DNA of 64,000 bases from Paenibacillus hemerocallicola (GCF_006265175.1 NZ_VDCQ01000026.1:676-64675), one strand, 5' to 3'. Shown: positions 20,301 to 28,810, numbered from the stretch's first letter. Translations and numbers: made by a program. The notes: generated by a model from the letters alone, not told the origin.

Positions 20301-22606
20301 CCAATCCGTTCGTCGAAATTTTGTTTGCCGATCCGGACGTTCCCGCGAGCCCGGTTGACGAGCTTCCGTTAACCCGGTATTTCGGGTACCCGTACGGTAC
20401 GATGATCGCCCGCACCGGCTGGGAGATGGATTCCCCGGAGGAAAGGGCTTCCGATGTCGTGGCCGAGATGAAGATCGGCAACTACCAGTACGGCAATCAT
20501 CAGCATCTCGATATGGGCAGCTTCCAGCTGTATTACAAAGGCGGGCTCGCCATTGATTCGGGCATGTACCAGGGCGTGCACGGCGCTTATGGCAGCGAGC
20601 ACGACAAGCATTACTACAAACGGACGATTGCGCATAATTCGATGCTCGTTTACGACCCGGCGGAGAAGTTTTACGGCGATTGGGCCAACGACGGAGGGCA
20701 GCGTAAGCTTGCGGAGGCGGTCAAGCTGGACGATCTGCTCGGGAAAAATTATAATAACGGCCTCGTCGTCGGTCACCAATACGGACCGGATCCGGACGCG
20801 CCGGCCTTCAGCTATATGAAAGGCGATTTGACCGCCGCCTATACGGATAAGGTGGAGCAGTTCAAACGTTCGTTCCTGTTCCTGAACTTGAAGGACGCCA
20901 GTCATCCGGCAGCGATGATCGTGTACGACAAGGTCGTTTCCTCCGACCCGAATTTCAAAAAGTACTGGCTGCTGCACAGTATGGAAGAACCGCAAGTAAA
21001 CGGCGGCACGACGACGATCGCCCGCACCGAATCCGGATATTCCGGCAAGCTGGTCAATGAAACGCTGCTGCCGCAGGCCGGCAACGCGGTTATCGAGAAG
21101 GTCGGCGGGCCAGGACGGGAATTCGAGGTGTTCGGTACGAACTATGTGCAGGAGCCGTCGCGGCCGGCGGGGCAGCATACGGTGGAGGCGGGAGCATGGC
21201 GGATTCAGCTGTCGCCGCAGGCCCCGGCGGAGACCGATCGATTCCTGAACGTCATGCAAGTGATGGACAACGGCAATGCCTCGCCGCTTCCGGTCAGCAC
21301 GGTCGAGTCCGAACGGATGGTCGGAGCCGCTGTCTCCGATGCCGTCGTCCTGTTCGCCAAGTCGGGGGATCGGGAGAGCGGGACCGTTTCGTTCTCGGTA
21401 TACGGCAACGAGGAGAAGCTGCAATTTATCGTTACGGATCTGGCTGCCGGCTCTTGGAGCATTGCCGGAGGTACGCAGCAGGCTCGGGGAGAAGTTACGG
21501 CGGACGGGGGTGTGCTCTATTTTACCGGTGCGCCCGGCGACTACACGCTGACTTACTTGGGGGCGCAAGACTTGGTTGCTCCGTCAACGACCGCGCATAT
21601 CGACGGCAAGAGCGGCCAAGGAACGTACAACGACCGGGATGTGACGGTCACCTTTAGCACTTATGAGACGTTATCGGGCGTGGATCGCACGGAATACAGA
21701 CTGAACGGCGGCAGCTGGTCTGCCGTTACCGATTCCGTGTACTTGACGGCGGAAGGCGTCCATGCGTTCGAGTATCGTTCCGTTGACCGTGCGGGCAATG
21801 TCGAAGCGATCAAGCAAGCCGTTATCGGTATCGATAAGACGCCTCCCGTCCTGCAGCTGAACGGCAGTCCGGAAATGTCCCTGTTGGCCGGCAGCGTCTA
21901 TGCCGATCCGGGCGCAAGGGCGGAAGACAACCTCGACGCGGGCGTGAACGGGCGGATCGAGGCAACGGGCTTCGTAAACACGGGCACGCCGGGAGCGTAT
22001 CAAATAACGTACCGCGTCGCGGATGCGGCGGGCAATACCGCGCTGCCGATCACCCGGGCGGTTCATGTTCTCGATCCTTCCGGAGTGGCAAAAATCGAAT
22101 TCGATTCTCCCGTCTATTTCATGGCGAGCGGTACGCAGCGAGGAACGGTCGTTACCGCCGTATACGGGGACGGGCGCCGATCGGACGTAACTTTGCTGGC
22201 TGCGTACGCTTCGTCCAATCCGGGAGTCGCCTCGATCGCGAATGGTGTCATTGCCGCTGCCGGCAGCGGCGGGGCAGTCATCACCGCTTCCTATGGGGGG
22301 CATATCTCTTGGGCGATCGTCGGGGCGGGCTCTCCGGTATCGAGATTGTTCCGTGCACTGGAGGAGCTGCTGAGCAAATATGCGGCGCTCGGGGAACTGG
22401 CCTCCCCACTGCATAGCCAACTGGATAACAGGCTGAAGCAGGCCGAGGACCAATGGAGCAAAGGACATTCGATGCAGGCGCTCAAGCATTTGGGAGATTT
22501 CCTAGACGCTTTGTCGAAGCATTCGGACAAGGTGTCGCCGTCGGCGGCGGAGCGAATCGGCTCCGGCATTCAAAGCTTGATCCGGGAATTGCCGGGAATG
22601 TACTGA
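17399..22606 (+). CDS. Giant secreted heparinase II/III-type multidomain protein
   Basis: About 1,735 residues. The start is ATG 17399 (or TTG 17396) after AGAGGAG at 17381-17387. Seen in order: a signal peptide cut near TETRA-E; two similar carbohydrate-binding (CBM4/9-like) modules beginning LLNGGFDSGLTGW and LANGGFESGLTGW; two carboxypeptidase-regulatory-like folds; an alpha/alpha-toroid lyase region interrupted by a discoidin-like (F5/8C) module starting near NARYVKLFGRG. The heparinase II/III core follows (NHQHLDMGSFQLYYKGG). C-terminal modules are OmpL47-like and DUF5011-like Ig folds, a Big-type domain and an alpha-helical FIMAH-like end (ALKHLGDFLDAL). The likely role is beta-elimination of uronate-containing polysaccharide outside the cell; the exact glycan is unknown. 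Confidence 0.8.
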   Translation: MKKLGRWLLLLALVFTMFPLYPTETRAETLPLLNGGFDSGLTGWGRLHGNADNMTVTSEIKYSGGFSLKIKDLENNASYAMISDRHPVSAGKQVTASAKLYLSGGTGSVYLYFYNAAGTMMHSVFSNKSSPQTEWTDVSITSGVPDGAVQVSVVLATSIVNVGTAYFDNVNLTASVPLANGGFESGLTGWNAAYGSQQRMTATTEAAFAGVRSLKIDDNSSASSFGMESDKFPVTPGKQYTAEARARVESGGGAVYLRFYNAANQQVDQKATSAGAAPGQWRSVTATLVAPEGAVTASVLLYSALANMGTIYFDEVSVSEISLVRGTVTDTPSGSPVAWAAAYLYDAADTGFETPLDKAVTDINGKYTFSKSMADGSYVVRAAKDGYLRGTATVQVGGTGTGIGAVSLAKDTAAVLYTVSGQVYVPGALQPLAGVNIALYDDDDLAYTTALGAAVSATDGTFTLDRTVPNGRYSARAMKAGYYTAAFPVTVRDGHYTEAFLQMPVKSNVTAQNMPKPPAAHPRLYVTPELVPQLQAKIQTPAFQPIWSKLLGLAYIPQYTGRSSGTTLQMEHYAFPAAENARYVKLFGRGNSTNQWNSITETELYARDTSGQRVKLPVLSADWSSQDRQYDGNNTIDGNLDAESRWSAEGVEEWIRYDLGAASAITDLGIAWYSGNTRTSYFDIYVSGDGQNWRLVDLGLGKQPGLLDPPPVGQSNYSASLKNAIEYNAMKYMLTGDAASGRLAIRTVLNFMDTAVYAGLDTFRPIGETIHAASVTYDWCYPLLTAEEKSAFVVKLKELAGQMSMGYPPTIGGSITGHSGENMLMKDLLAAGIAIYDEDPEMYDLSAARFFNEFVPARNFWYLSGMHHQGDSYGFGVRLMPELWAQWMFARMGHPGVFADEQRDVLYRGLYLRRPDGQLLRDGDTSWQNSNPPGMYWKYSSPIPLLAASYYKDPYLQGEFLRQHTMGSNPFVEILFADPDVPASPVDELPLTRYFGYPYGTMIARTGWEMDSPEERASDVVAEMKIGNYQYGNHQHLDMGSFQLYYKGGLAIDSGMYQGVHGAYGSEHDKHYYKRTIAHNSMLVYDPAEKFYGDWANDGGQRKLAEAVKLDDLLGKNYNNGLVVGHQYGPDPDAPAFSYMKGDLTAAYTDKVEQFKRSFLFLNLKDASHPAAMIVYDKVVSSDPNFKKYWLLHSMEEPQVNGGTTTIARTESGYSGKLVNETLLPQAGNAVIEKVGGPGREFEVFGTNYVQEPSRPAGQHTVEAGAWRIQLSPQAPAETDRFLNVMQVMDNGNASPLPVSTVESERMVGAAVSDAVVLFAKSGDRESGTVSFSVYGNEEKLQFIVTDLAAGSWSIAGGTQQARGEVTADGGVLYFTGAPGDYTLTYLGAQDLVAPSTTAHIDGKSGQGTYNDRDVTVTFSTYETLSGVDRTEYRLNGGSWSAVTDSVYLTAEGVHAFEYRSVDRAGNVEAIKQAVIGIDKTPPVLQLNGSPEMSLLAGSVYADPGARAEDNLDAGVNGRIEATGFVNTGTPGAYQITYRVADAAGNTALPITRAVHVLDPSGVAKIEFDSPVYFMASGTQRGTVVTAVYGDGRRSDVTLLAAYASSNPGVASIANGVIAAAGSGGAVITASYGGHISWAIVGAGSPVSRLFRALEELLSKYAALGELASPLHSQLDNRLKQAEDQWSKGHSMQALKHLGDFLDALSKHSDKVSPSAAERIGSGIQSLIRELPGMY

Positions 22607-22630
22607 CAATCCGTAAGTCCAAAAAAATTA

Positions 22631-22664
22631 GAAGCCCTTTGCGCACCGTCGCGCAAGGGGCTTC
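22631..22664. terminator. 14-bp hairpin after the heparinase gene, T run only on the minus strand
   Basis: GAAGCCCTTTGCGC (22631-22644) pairs with 22651-22664 with one G-T pair and a 6-base loop. On the plus strand the hairpin follows an A run and has no T run after it, whereas on the minus strand it would be followed by TAATTTTTTT. The gene before it is on the plus strand, so its use as a terminator there is uncertain. Confidence 0.5.
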
Positions 22665-22753
22665 GCCCTGCCGTTAGACGCTGAAAAAGTTGCTGACTGG
22701 CCGCGGCTTCATCTGCTACGATGAAAGTACTATGCGACCGGAGGAATTATGTC

Positions 22754-23848
22754 GTGGATTTTTATCGTTTCGAGCCCGACCGGTATCCGGAGGAGCCGGG
22801 CTGCTATCTAATGTTCGACCGGAGCGGTCGGCTGCTGTACGTCGGCAAAGCGGTCAATTTGCGCCGCAGGCTCTGTTCATACTTCCAATCGAGACCGGAT
22901 CGGCCCAAGGTGGCGAGGCTCGTCCAGGAAATCGCCGATATCGAGATCATGATCGTGGGCAACGAGAACGAGAGCCTGACGCTGGAAACGAATCTGATCC
23001 AATATTACCTGCCCCCTTACAACCGAGCCAAAAAACGGGAAAGCTCGGTTTACCCGTACATAGCGGTAACGCAGGAGCCCCTGCCCCGGCTATCGGCGGC
23101 CGATCGGGATCGGCAAGCTCCGCCCGCTTCGGGAAGAAACGGCGGGGAACGGCTGATCGGCCCTTTTCCAAACCCCGTTTTCCGCAATTACGCACTCGAA
23201 TTCGCCATCGACAGCTACCGATTGCGCACGTGCGAGCCGATACCGGATCGTCTGTGCATGCGGTATTATTTGGGGAAATGCGGTGGAGTATGCGAGCTTA
23301 AGGAGTCGGAGGAGCAATATGACGAGCGGTTATGCGACGCGCTGCGGATGTTGGCCGACCCGGGCGAGGTGCCGCGGGAAATGGAGAAGGCGATGGAGGT
23401 TTTGGCCACGCGTCTGCAATTCGAGAAGGCGAAGGACATGCATGTACGTCTAAGCGCGCTGCGAAGCATGCTGGACGTTCAGGCGGTCAACGTGCCGCGG
23501 GATTACCACCAGATCGCCGTCTTTTTCGGAACGACGCATCTGCTGGCCGCCCGTATCGAGTACGGAATGCTGCGTTCGCGGTTTATATGGCTCGATTATG
23601 ACAAGGGTGATGACGGTTCGAAGGAAAAATGGGTCCAAAGACTCACTTCTTTACTGCCGGAAGAAGGCAAGGTTGAAATCATAACCAACGATGCGGATAG
23701 GGCAGAGCCGATCCTGCAGGCGGCGCGAGCCCGTCGTATAAAGGCCAAGCCGGTATTGCCGGCCAAAGGGGCGAAGCGTCGGCTGCTGCATATATGCGAA
23801 CGGAACTTCATTTACCGCAGCGAGTTTATTCGACAAAATAAGACATAA
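22754..23848 (+). CDS. Short UvrC-like GIY-YIG nuclease
   Basis: About 364 residues. GTG 22754 is chosen because GGAGG (22740-22744) lies 9 bases upstream; the in-frame ATG at 22721 precedes that site. The GIY-YIG domain is intact (G16-C-Y, L-Y29-V-G, and Glu78 in LETNLI). A four-Cys-like segment (CEPIPDRLCMRYYLGKCGGVC) and a UVR-type helix (LQFEKAKDMHVRLSALRSML) follow. The C-terminal RNase-H-like nuclease and HhH domains of full UvrC are absent, and nothing downstream looks like their remains. It is therefore a stand-alone UvrC N-half, comparable in concept to E. coli Cho. It may make the 3' incision in UvrB-marked DNA. Confidence 0.8.
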   Translation: MDFYRFEPDRYPEEPGCYLMFDRSGRLLYVGKAVNLRRRLCSYFQSRPDRPKVARLVQEIADIEIMIVGNENESLTLETNLIQYYLPPYNRAKKRESSVYPYIAVTQEPLPRLSAADRDRQAPPASGRNGGERLIGPFPNPVFRNYALEFAIDSYRLRTCEPIPDRLCMRYYLGKCGGVCELKESEEQYDERLCDALRMLADPGEVPREMEKAMEVLATRLQFEKAKDMHVRLSALRSMLDVQAVNVPRDYHQIAVFFGTTHLLAARIEYGMLRSRFIWLDYDKGDDGSKEKWVQRLTSLLPEEGKVEIITNDADRAEPILQAARARRIKAKPVLPAKGAKRRLLHICERNFIYRSEFIRQNKT

Positions 23849-24148
23849 AGCTCCATAACGTTTCATAATCATACAGCGCGTTTCACCAAGGCGAATAAAG
23901 TTGCGTAGTATGGCGGGAGCCGGGTATTTCAGGAACAATGGAATCATGCTATAGTAGGAAAGGATAGTTGTGGAATTATATGAGTTGTCAATCAAAAACA
24001 GATTAATAATTGATCAAAAAGTGTCAAAAATCACAATGATTCTGTTTCGAAATTCACAGAGGCAGAAATGATAGATATGGCATAATTAACGTTACATAAG
24101 CTTCCGTCAGGGCCTTATGAACTATGAAGGGTAGAAAGGACTGCGTCT
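23849..24148. other. AT-rich intergenic region
   Basis: About 300 bases without a supported gene. The middle part is AT-rich and probably holds the promoter of the HD-GYP gene. A CTATAGT-like -10 box occurs near 23949-23955, but no confident -35 partner was found. Confidence 0.4.
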
Positions 24149-25258
24149 ATGCGCCTAATACCGATCTACATGTGTCAACCCGGGATGAGATTGGGCAAAC
24201 CGATATTCAACAGCGAGGGACAAATACTGGTCGGCTACCAGTTCCAGCTGACGCAAACGATCATTACCAGGCTGCAAAAAATGGGGATCGACTACGTATA
24301 CATTGAAGATCCGAATACCGAAGACATTCTCATCGAGGAAGGCATCAAGGAAGAAACGAGAATGCATCTCCGCGCGACCTTGCAGAGCATGATGGAGACG
24401 TTCGGCAGTTCCTCCTACGATACGCGATTCGGCAACACGCAATTGTTCCGGTCATGCTCCAAAAGCGTCAGCATGGTGATGGAAGATTTGCGCTACGACA
24501 AGAACGACGCTTTCATGCTTATGAACATGCATATGTTTCCGTCCAACGACTATGCCCAGCATTTTATCCAGAAATCGATGAACGTCTGCGTGTACGCGAC
24601 CAAGATCGGGATGTCCGAGGGCTACGTGGGCGACGATCTGATCGCCTTCAGTCTCGGAGCGCTGCTGCATGACGTGGGCAGCCTGAAAATATCGAGGGAA
24701 ATTTTGAATAAACGCGGAACGCTCAGCCCATTCGAGTACGAGGAAGTGAAGAAACACCCGGAGTACGGCTTCAAGCTTCTGAAGGATGAGCCCGGCATAC
24801 CGCTCCTGGCCGCCCATTGCGTGCTGCAGCATCATGAAAGAGTGGACGGAAGCGGGTATCCGTACGGCTTGAAGAAGCACGAGATCCATTCGTTCGCCCA
24901 ATGGGTCGGCTTGCTCGAAACGTATGATTCGCTGACCCACCCGCGCGCCCATCGCGAAGCGCTGCTGCCCCATCAAGCGATCGAGATCCTTTACGGGGGA
25001 GCCGGAACGTTGTATGATTTGGATAAAGTTAAATTTTTCCGCAACAAAGTGTCGATATTCCCCCTTGGACTTAGCGTCCAGCTAAGCTCCGGAGAAAGCG
25101 GAATCGTCTCCAAAGTAATGGCCGATTACAAGCACCGCCCGGTTGTCCGGGTATTGAAGGACTCCAATGGCGCCGTCCTCAAGCAGCCTTATGAAATCGA
25201 TTTATCACGCAACTTGAGCATTATGATCGACCGTGTCGGAGAGGCAACGGCGAAGTAA
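24149..25258 (+). CDS. HD-GYP domain protein, probable cyclic-di-GMP phosphodiesterase
   Basis: A 369-residue cytoplasmic protein. After an N-terminal DUF3391-like region (PGMRLGKPIF near residues 11-20) comes the HD-GYP domain. His138, the His174-Asp175 pair in LLHDVG, His203, His228-His229-Glu230 and the GSGYP motif (234-238) are all present, so metal binding and hydrolysis of cyclic di-GMP are expected. No membrane segment or receiver domain is seen. A Crp/Fnr regulator starts 33 bases downstream and a chemoreceptor follows it, so the three may form a motility or biofilm signalling group. Confidence 0.85.
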   Translation: MRLIPIYMCQPGMRLGKPIFNSEGQILVGYQFQLTQTIITRLQKMGIDYVYIEDPNTEDILIEEGIKEETRMHLRATLQSMMETFGSSSYDTRFGNTQLFRSCSKSVSMVMEDLRYDKNDAFMLMNMHMFPSNDYAQHFIQKSMNVCVYATKIGMSEGYVGDDLIAFSLGALLHDVGSLKISREILNKRGTLSPFEYEEVKKHPEYGFKLLKDEPGIPLLAAHCVLQHHERVDGSGYPYGLKKHEIHSFAQWVGLLETYDSLTHPRAHREALLPHQAIEILYGGAGTLYDLDKVKFFRNKVSIFPLGLSVQLSSGESGIVSKVMADYKHRPVVRVLKDSNGAVLKQPYEIDLSRNLSIMIDRVGEATAK

Positions 25259-25291
25259 GCTCGTCCCCCGAGCAAGAAGGAGTAGAACCGT

Positions 25292-25978
25292 ATGGAGCAG
25301 GTCGCCGATCTCATTCGCAAAATCCCTTTGTTTCAGGATTTGACCGACGAAGAACTTCTCAGCATATCGGCCCTGTTCTTCGAACGGAAATACAAGAAAA
25401 ATGCTATTATTTTTTTCGAAGAGGACCCGGGCGAGGAGCTTTTCGTCATCAAATCGGGAACCGTCAAAATTTACAAGATCGACAACACGAAACAGATCAC
25501 GCTCGCGTTGTTTCGCAGCGGCGACTTTTTCGGTGAAATGTCCATCATGCAAAAAGAGGGGACCCGTTCGGCCAATGCCGAAACGCTGGAGCCGAGCATC
25601 GTGTTTACGTTGAAGCGTTCGACGTTCTACGAGTATGTCGGACGATCACCGTCGCTTTGCCTGCGACTGCTGGAGGTGACGATGAACCGGTTGCGCCGGG
25701 CTAACGAGCAAATTCACGATTTGACGTTTCTTGATGTCAGAACCCGCATCCTAAAGGCGGTCCACCAGCTGTCGATGGAATACGGAGAGACGAAGCTCGG
25801 CTCGATTCAAATCACGGTCAAGCTGACTCATCAGGAAATCGCCAATATGGTCGGAACGGTGCGGGAATCGGTGACGAAAGTACTGCAGGAGCTGCAGGAC
25901 GATCGGATCATCTCGATCCAGAACAAGCAAATCCGCATCGAGAATATGGACGGCCTGAAGCGAAAAATCGTATATTGA
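25292..25978 (+). CDS. Crp/Fnr-family transcription regulator
   Basis: A 228-residue protein with an N-terminal cyclic-nucleotide-binding-type beta barrel (about 10-125: PGEELFVIKSG and GDFFGEMSIM), a dimer helix and a C-terminal winged helix (about 150-220) with the HTH_CRP recognition segment LTHQEIANMVGTVRESVTKVL. No cysteine cluster of the FNR type is visible, so an iron-sulfur oxygen sensor is unlikely. The ligand is unknown. A 33-base gap to the HD-GYP gene makes co-transcription likely. Confidence 0.87.
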   Translation: MEQVADLIRKIPLFQDLTDEELLSISALFFERKYKKNAIIFFEEDPGEELFVIKSGTVKIYKIDNTKQITLALFRSGDFFGEMSIMQKEGTRSANAETLEPSIVFTLKRSTFYEYVGRSPSLCLRLLEVTMNRLRRANEQIHDLTFLDVRTRILKAVHQLSMEYGETKLGSIQITVKLTHQEIANMVGTVRESVTKVLQELQDDRIISIQNKQIRIENMDGLKRKIVY

Positions 25979-26101
25979 CGCAGATGAGGTGCCGGCCCGG
26001 AGGCAGCTTCGTTTGTTGTTATTTTTTCGTGGAAGCGCTCGCATATTCGACAAATTACGAGTATACTATGGATGTTACTATTTTGGCGTAGGACGTGCGG
26101 C

Positions 26102-27580
26102 GTGGATATTCAACAGTCGATCAAACTTCAAATTATGAAGCGGAAAAACGGAATCGTCTTCGCGGCATTGACGGTGACGTGCCTTTTGGCCATGCTGAGC
26201 ATTGTTGCGCTTGGCGGGGCGGCGAAGACCGAAGGGTCGAATTCCTGGGTCGTCATGGGCCTGCTCATCGGCCTGCTCGTCGTATTCGGCCTGCTCCATT
26301 TTACAAATCGGTACCCCTACGCGCTCCCGTACATAGCGATAATAGGCAATGCCGCCATTTCTTTCGTGACAGGCATGCAGAACGAGTCGATCAGCAACGT
26401 GTTTGCCGTCTATTACGGCCTTATTCTTGCGGCCGTATATATGAGCTTATGGCCTACCATCGTCAGTTTGGTAACTAGCAGCTCCCTGCTCGCCTATTTC
26501 GTCATCACCCAAAACGGGGCTCCGGGCATAGCCGGAAACGAGTCGACCGTCTTTATTTATTACATATTGATTTGTGCGATGCTAATTATGCTGCTCGTCG
26601 TCGCCACCCAAATGTCCAAGAAGCTGGAAGCGTTCGGCGTCGAGGCGGGGCAGCTGTTCGCGCAGCAAAAGGACGACAAGGAGCGGCTGCTTGCCAATGC
26701 TGCGGCAGTTTCCTCGAATATGTCGTTGATCGCCACGGCCAGCGAGGAAAACAGCGGCTCGTTCGCGGAAATGAGCACGGCGTTCCAGGAAATCGCCAGC
26801 GGGGCGAACAGTCAGGTCGATTCTACGTTGTCTATCAACCGGTCGGTTCAGGAGACGGGGCGGATGATAGGCGATATGCTCGATTCGCTCGACGAGCTGA
26901 AGCGCAAGACGGATGGGACAAGCAAGCGAAGCATGGAAGGCAGCGATAAAATGGACACGATGTTCCGCGTGACAAACGAATTCCAGCAGAGCATCGAAAC
27001 GATGTCCCGCGAAATAGCCGATTTGACCCAGACGCTGCAGGAAGTGACCCGATTTAACGAATCGATCCAGCAAATCGCCCAGCAGACGAACCTGCTGTCG
27101 CTGAATGCGGGGATCGAGGCGGCGAGAGCCGGCGAAAGCGGCAAAGGGTTCGCCGTCGTGGCGCAAGAAATTCGCAAGCTGGCGGATATGAGCGGAAAAT
27201 CCGCGGACGAAATATCGCAGAAGCTGGGAGTCGTATCGCAGCAGGCCGCCGCCACCAGCGGCAGCATGACACGCATTGCGGAGCAGATGAAGCATAACGC
27301 GGCGGTTACGCTGGACACGCGTCAGGCGTTCCAGGAAATCAGCGTCTCGGTCACCGAGCTGAACGAGATGGCTAGCGGCTACAACGACATGATGGGGGCC
27401 GTGCGCAGCGCAAACGATTCAATCCAGGAATCTACTGAGCATTTCGCCTCTGTCAGCGAGCAATCGTCGGCGACGATGCAGCAGCTGTCCGCGACGCTGG
27501 AGACGCTGCTAAGGCAAAATATGCTTATGCAGCAGCATATCCGCGAAACGGACGCCAAGATCAAGCAAATGGTACAGTAA
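26102..27580 (+). CDS. Methyl-accepting chemotaxis protein, multi-pass membrane sensor
   Basis: About 492 residues. GTG 26102 is chosen because a -10-like TATACT lies at 26062-26067, so the ATG at 26072 would sit at the transcript end; a weak TAGGA lies at 26089-26093. The first ~175 residues hold about six hydrophobic segments with short loops and no large extracellular domain or HAMP. The C-terminal half is the cytoplasmic signalling coiled coil with the conserved hairpin tip ([21 protein letters not shown]). It would signal to CheA-CheW; the stimulus is perhaps sensed within the membrane. Confidence 0.85.
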   Translation: MDIQQSIKLQIMKRKNGIVFAALTVTCLLAMLSIVALGGAAKTEGSNSWVVMGLLIGLLVVFGLLHFTNRYPYALPYIAIIGNAAISFVTGMQNESISNVFAVYYGLILAAVYMSLWPTIVSLVTSSSLLAYFVITQNGAPGIAGNESTVFIYYILICAMLIMLLVVATQMSKKLEAFGVEAGQLFAQQKDDKERLLANAAAVSSNMSLIATASEENSGSFAEMSTAFQEIASGANSQVDSTLSINRSVQETGRMIGDMLDSLDELKRKTDGTSKRSMEGSDKMDTMFRVTNEFQQSIETMSREIADLTQTLQEVTRFNESIQQIAQQTNLLSLNAGIEAARAGESGKGFAVVAQEIRKLADMSGKSADEISQKLGVVSQQAAATSGSMTRIAEQMKHNAAVTLDTRQAFQEISVSVTELNEMASGYNDMMGAVRSANDSIQESTEHFASVSEQSSATMQQLSATLETLLRQNMLMQQHIRETDAKIKQMVQ

Positions 27581-27608
27581 GCGATCGTGTGGTACAATCG
27601 TATCGAGG

Positions 27609-27645
27609 AACGAGCCGGGGCCCGGGTTGGGTTTCCGGCTCGTTT
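27609..27645 (+). terminator. Probable terminator of the chemoreceptor gene
   Basis: AACGAGCCGG (27609-27618) pairs with CCGGCTCGTT (27635-27644). The T run after it is short and broken. Confidence 0.6.
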
Positions 27646-27730
27646 AACGTTTTCGGGAGGCGATAGCCGTACCCGGCATTCTCATGTCGGCACGCTGCCG
27701 GATAGAACAACCTGTCAGGGAGGGATGAAG

Positions 27731-28678
27731 GTGAAGTACCGGAGATTGGGCGGTTCAGGATTGAAAGTCAGCGAGATCAGTTTGGGCAGTTGGTTGACAT
27801 ACGGCGGGTATGTGGAGAAGCAGCAGGCTATACATACGATGCAGCTCGCATTCGAATCGGGCATCAATTTTTTCGATACGGCCAACGTCTATATGCGCGG
27901 CGAGGCGGAGAAGGTGGTAGGCGAGGCGCTCGGCGGCTGTCGGCGCGAGTCGTACGTGCTCGCTACCAAAGTATGGGGACAGATGGGCGACGGTCCGAAT
28001 GACCGCGGGTTGTCCCGCAAACATATTATGGAGCAATGCGATGCGAGCCTGAAGCGGCTCGGCATGGAGTACATCGATTTGTACTACTGCCACAGTCCCG
28101 ATCCTTCGACACCGATCGAAGAGACGCTGCGGGCGCTGGACGACTTGGTCCGGCAAGGCAAAGTATTGTACGTGGGTGTGAGCAATTGGACCGCCGCGAT
28201 GATGACGGAAGCGATCCATATCGCCGACCGCAGGCTTTCGGATCGAATAGTAGCCAGTCAACCGCCGTATAGCATGCTAAGGCGGGATATCGAGAAAGAA
28301 ATCATCCCGGTCGGGTTGAAATACGGAATCGGGCAAGTCGTGTATTCCCCGCTCGCGCAAGGCGTGCTTTCGGGAAAATACAAGCCGGCGGGCGAAGTGC
28401 CGAAGGATAGCCGGGCTGCCCAAGAGCGCGGCGGACAAGCGATTCAGCGCTATTTGACCGAAGGGAATTTGGACAAGGTGGAGCGGCTGCGGAACGTGGC
28501 GCAGGAGCTCGATCTGACCTTGTCGCAGCTGGCGCTTGCCTGGGTGCTGCGGCAGCCGAACGTCTCCAGCGCGATTATCGGGGCGAGCCGACCGGAGCAA
28601 GTAACCGAGAACGCCAAAGCGTCCGGAGTGAGCATTCCGGCTGAAGCGTTGGATACTATCGAGGCTATTTTGCAATAA
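27731..28678 (+). CDS. Aldo/keto reductase (Kv-beta-like group)
   Basis: About 315 residues. GTG 27731 is chosen: GGGAGGG (27718-27724) lies 6 bases upstream, while the ATG at 27725 abuts it, and the MKYRRLGGSGLKVSEISLG start is typical. The NADPH-dependent TIM barrel has its catalytic residues: Asp and Tyr in FFDTANVY, Lys in LATKVWG and His in YYCHSPDP. The GASRPEQVTEN coenzyme loop is near the C-terminus. The closest known group is the potassium-channel beta-subunit-like reductases. The substrate is unknown. Confidence 0.9.
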   Translation: MKYRRLGGSGLKVSEISLGSWLTYGGYVEKQQAIHTMQLAFESGINFFDTANVYMRGEAEKVVGEALGGCRRESYVLATKVWGQMGDGPNDRGLSRKHIMEQCDASLKRLGMEYIDLYYCHSPDPSTPIEETLRALDDLVRQGKVLYVGVSNWTAAMMTEAIHIADRRLSDRIVASQPPYSMLRRDIEKEIIPVGLKYGIGQVVYSPLAQGVLSGKYKPAGEVPKDSRAAQERGGQAIQRYLTEGNLDKVERLRNVAQELDLTLSQLALAWVLRQPNVSSAIIGASRPEQVTENAKASGVSIPAEALDTIEAILQ

Positions 28679-28693
28679 CGGCAGAATGAGTGG

Positions 28694-28754
28694 AGAGTCA
28701 ACATATTTTATACTTTCGAGTCACATCGAGTATAAATTATGTTGACTCTTTTTT
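28694..28754 (+). terminator. Terminator of the aldo/keto reductase gene
   Basis: A 12-bp perfect outer stem (28694-28705 with 28738-28749) plus an 8-bp inner stem (28707-28714 with 28729-28736) is followed by a six-T run. Confidence 0.85.
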
Positions 28755-28770
28755 GATTTCGGAATAATAT
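28742..28770 (+). promoter_or_regulatory. Promoter of the ABC exporter operon
   Basis: TTGACT (28742-28747), 17 bases, TAATAT (28765-28770). The -35 box lies inside the right arm of the preceding terminator. Confidence 0.7.
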
Positions 28771-28794
28771 GTACTTGTATATCAATATAAGTAC
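28771..28794 (+). promoter_or_regulatory. Candidate TetR operator
   Basis: An imperfect 24-base inverted repeat: GTACTTGTAT and ATATAAGTAC flank ATCA, with 9 of 10 positions per arm symmetric. It starts directly after the -10 box and would overlap the transcript start. The operon it heads encodes a TetR regulator, so autoregulation is inferred. Confidence 0.6.
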
Positions 28795-28810
28795 AAACGA
28801 GGTGGAGCTC

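Noticed and set aside
22754-23848. UvrC gene truncated by a frameshift
   Set aside because: No RNase-H-like or HhH sequence could be recognised in any frame downstream, and the reading frame ends cleanly at TAA.
24149-25258. Degenerate HD-GYP domain
   Set aside because: All the metal-binding histidines, the HD pair and the GYP motif are present, so an active enzyme is more likely.
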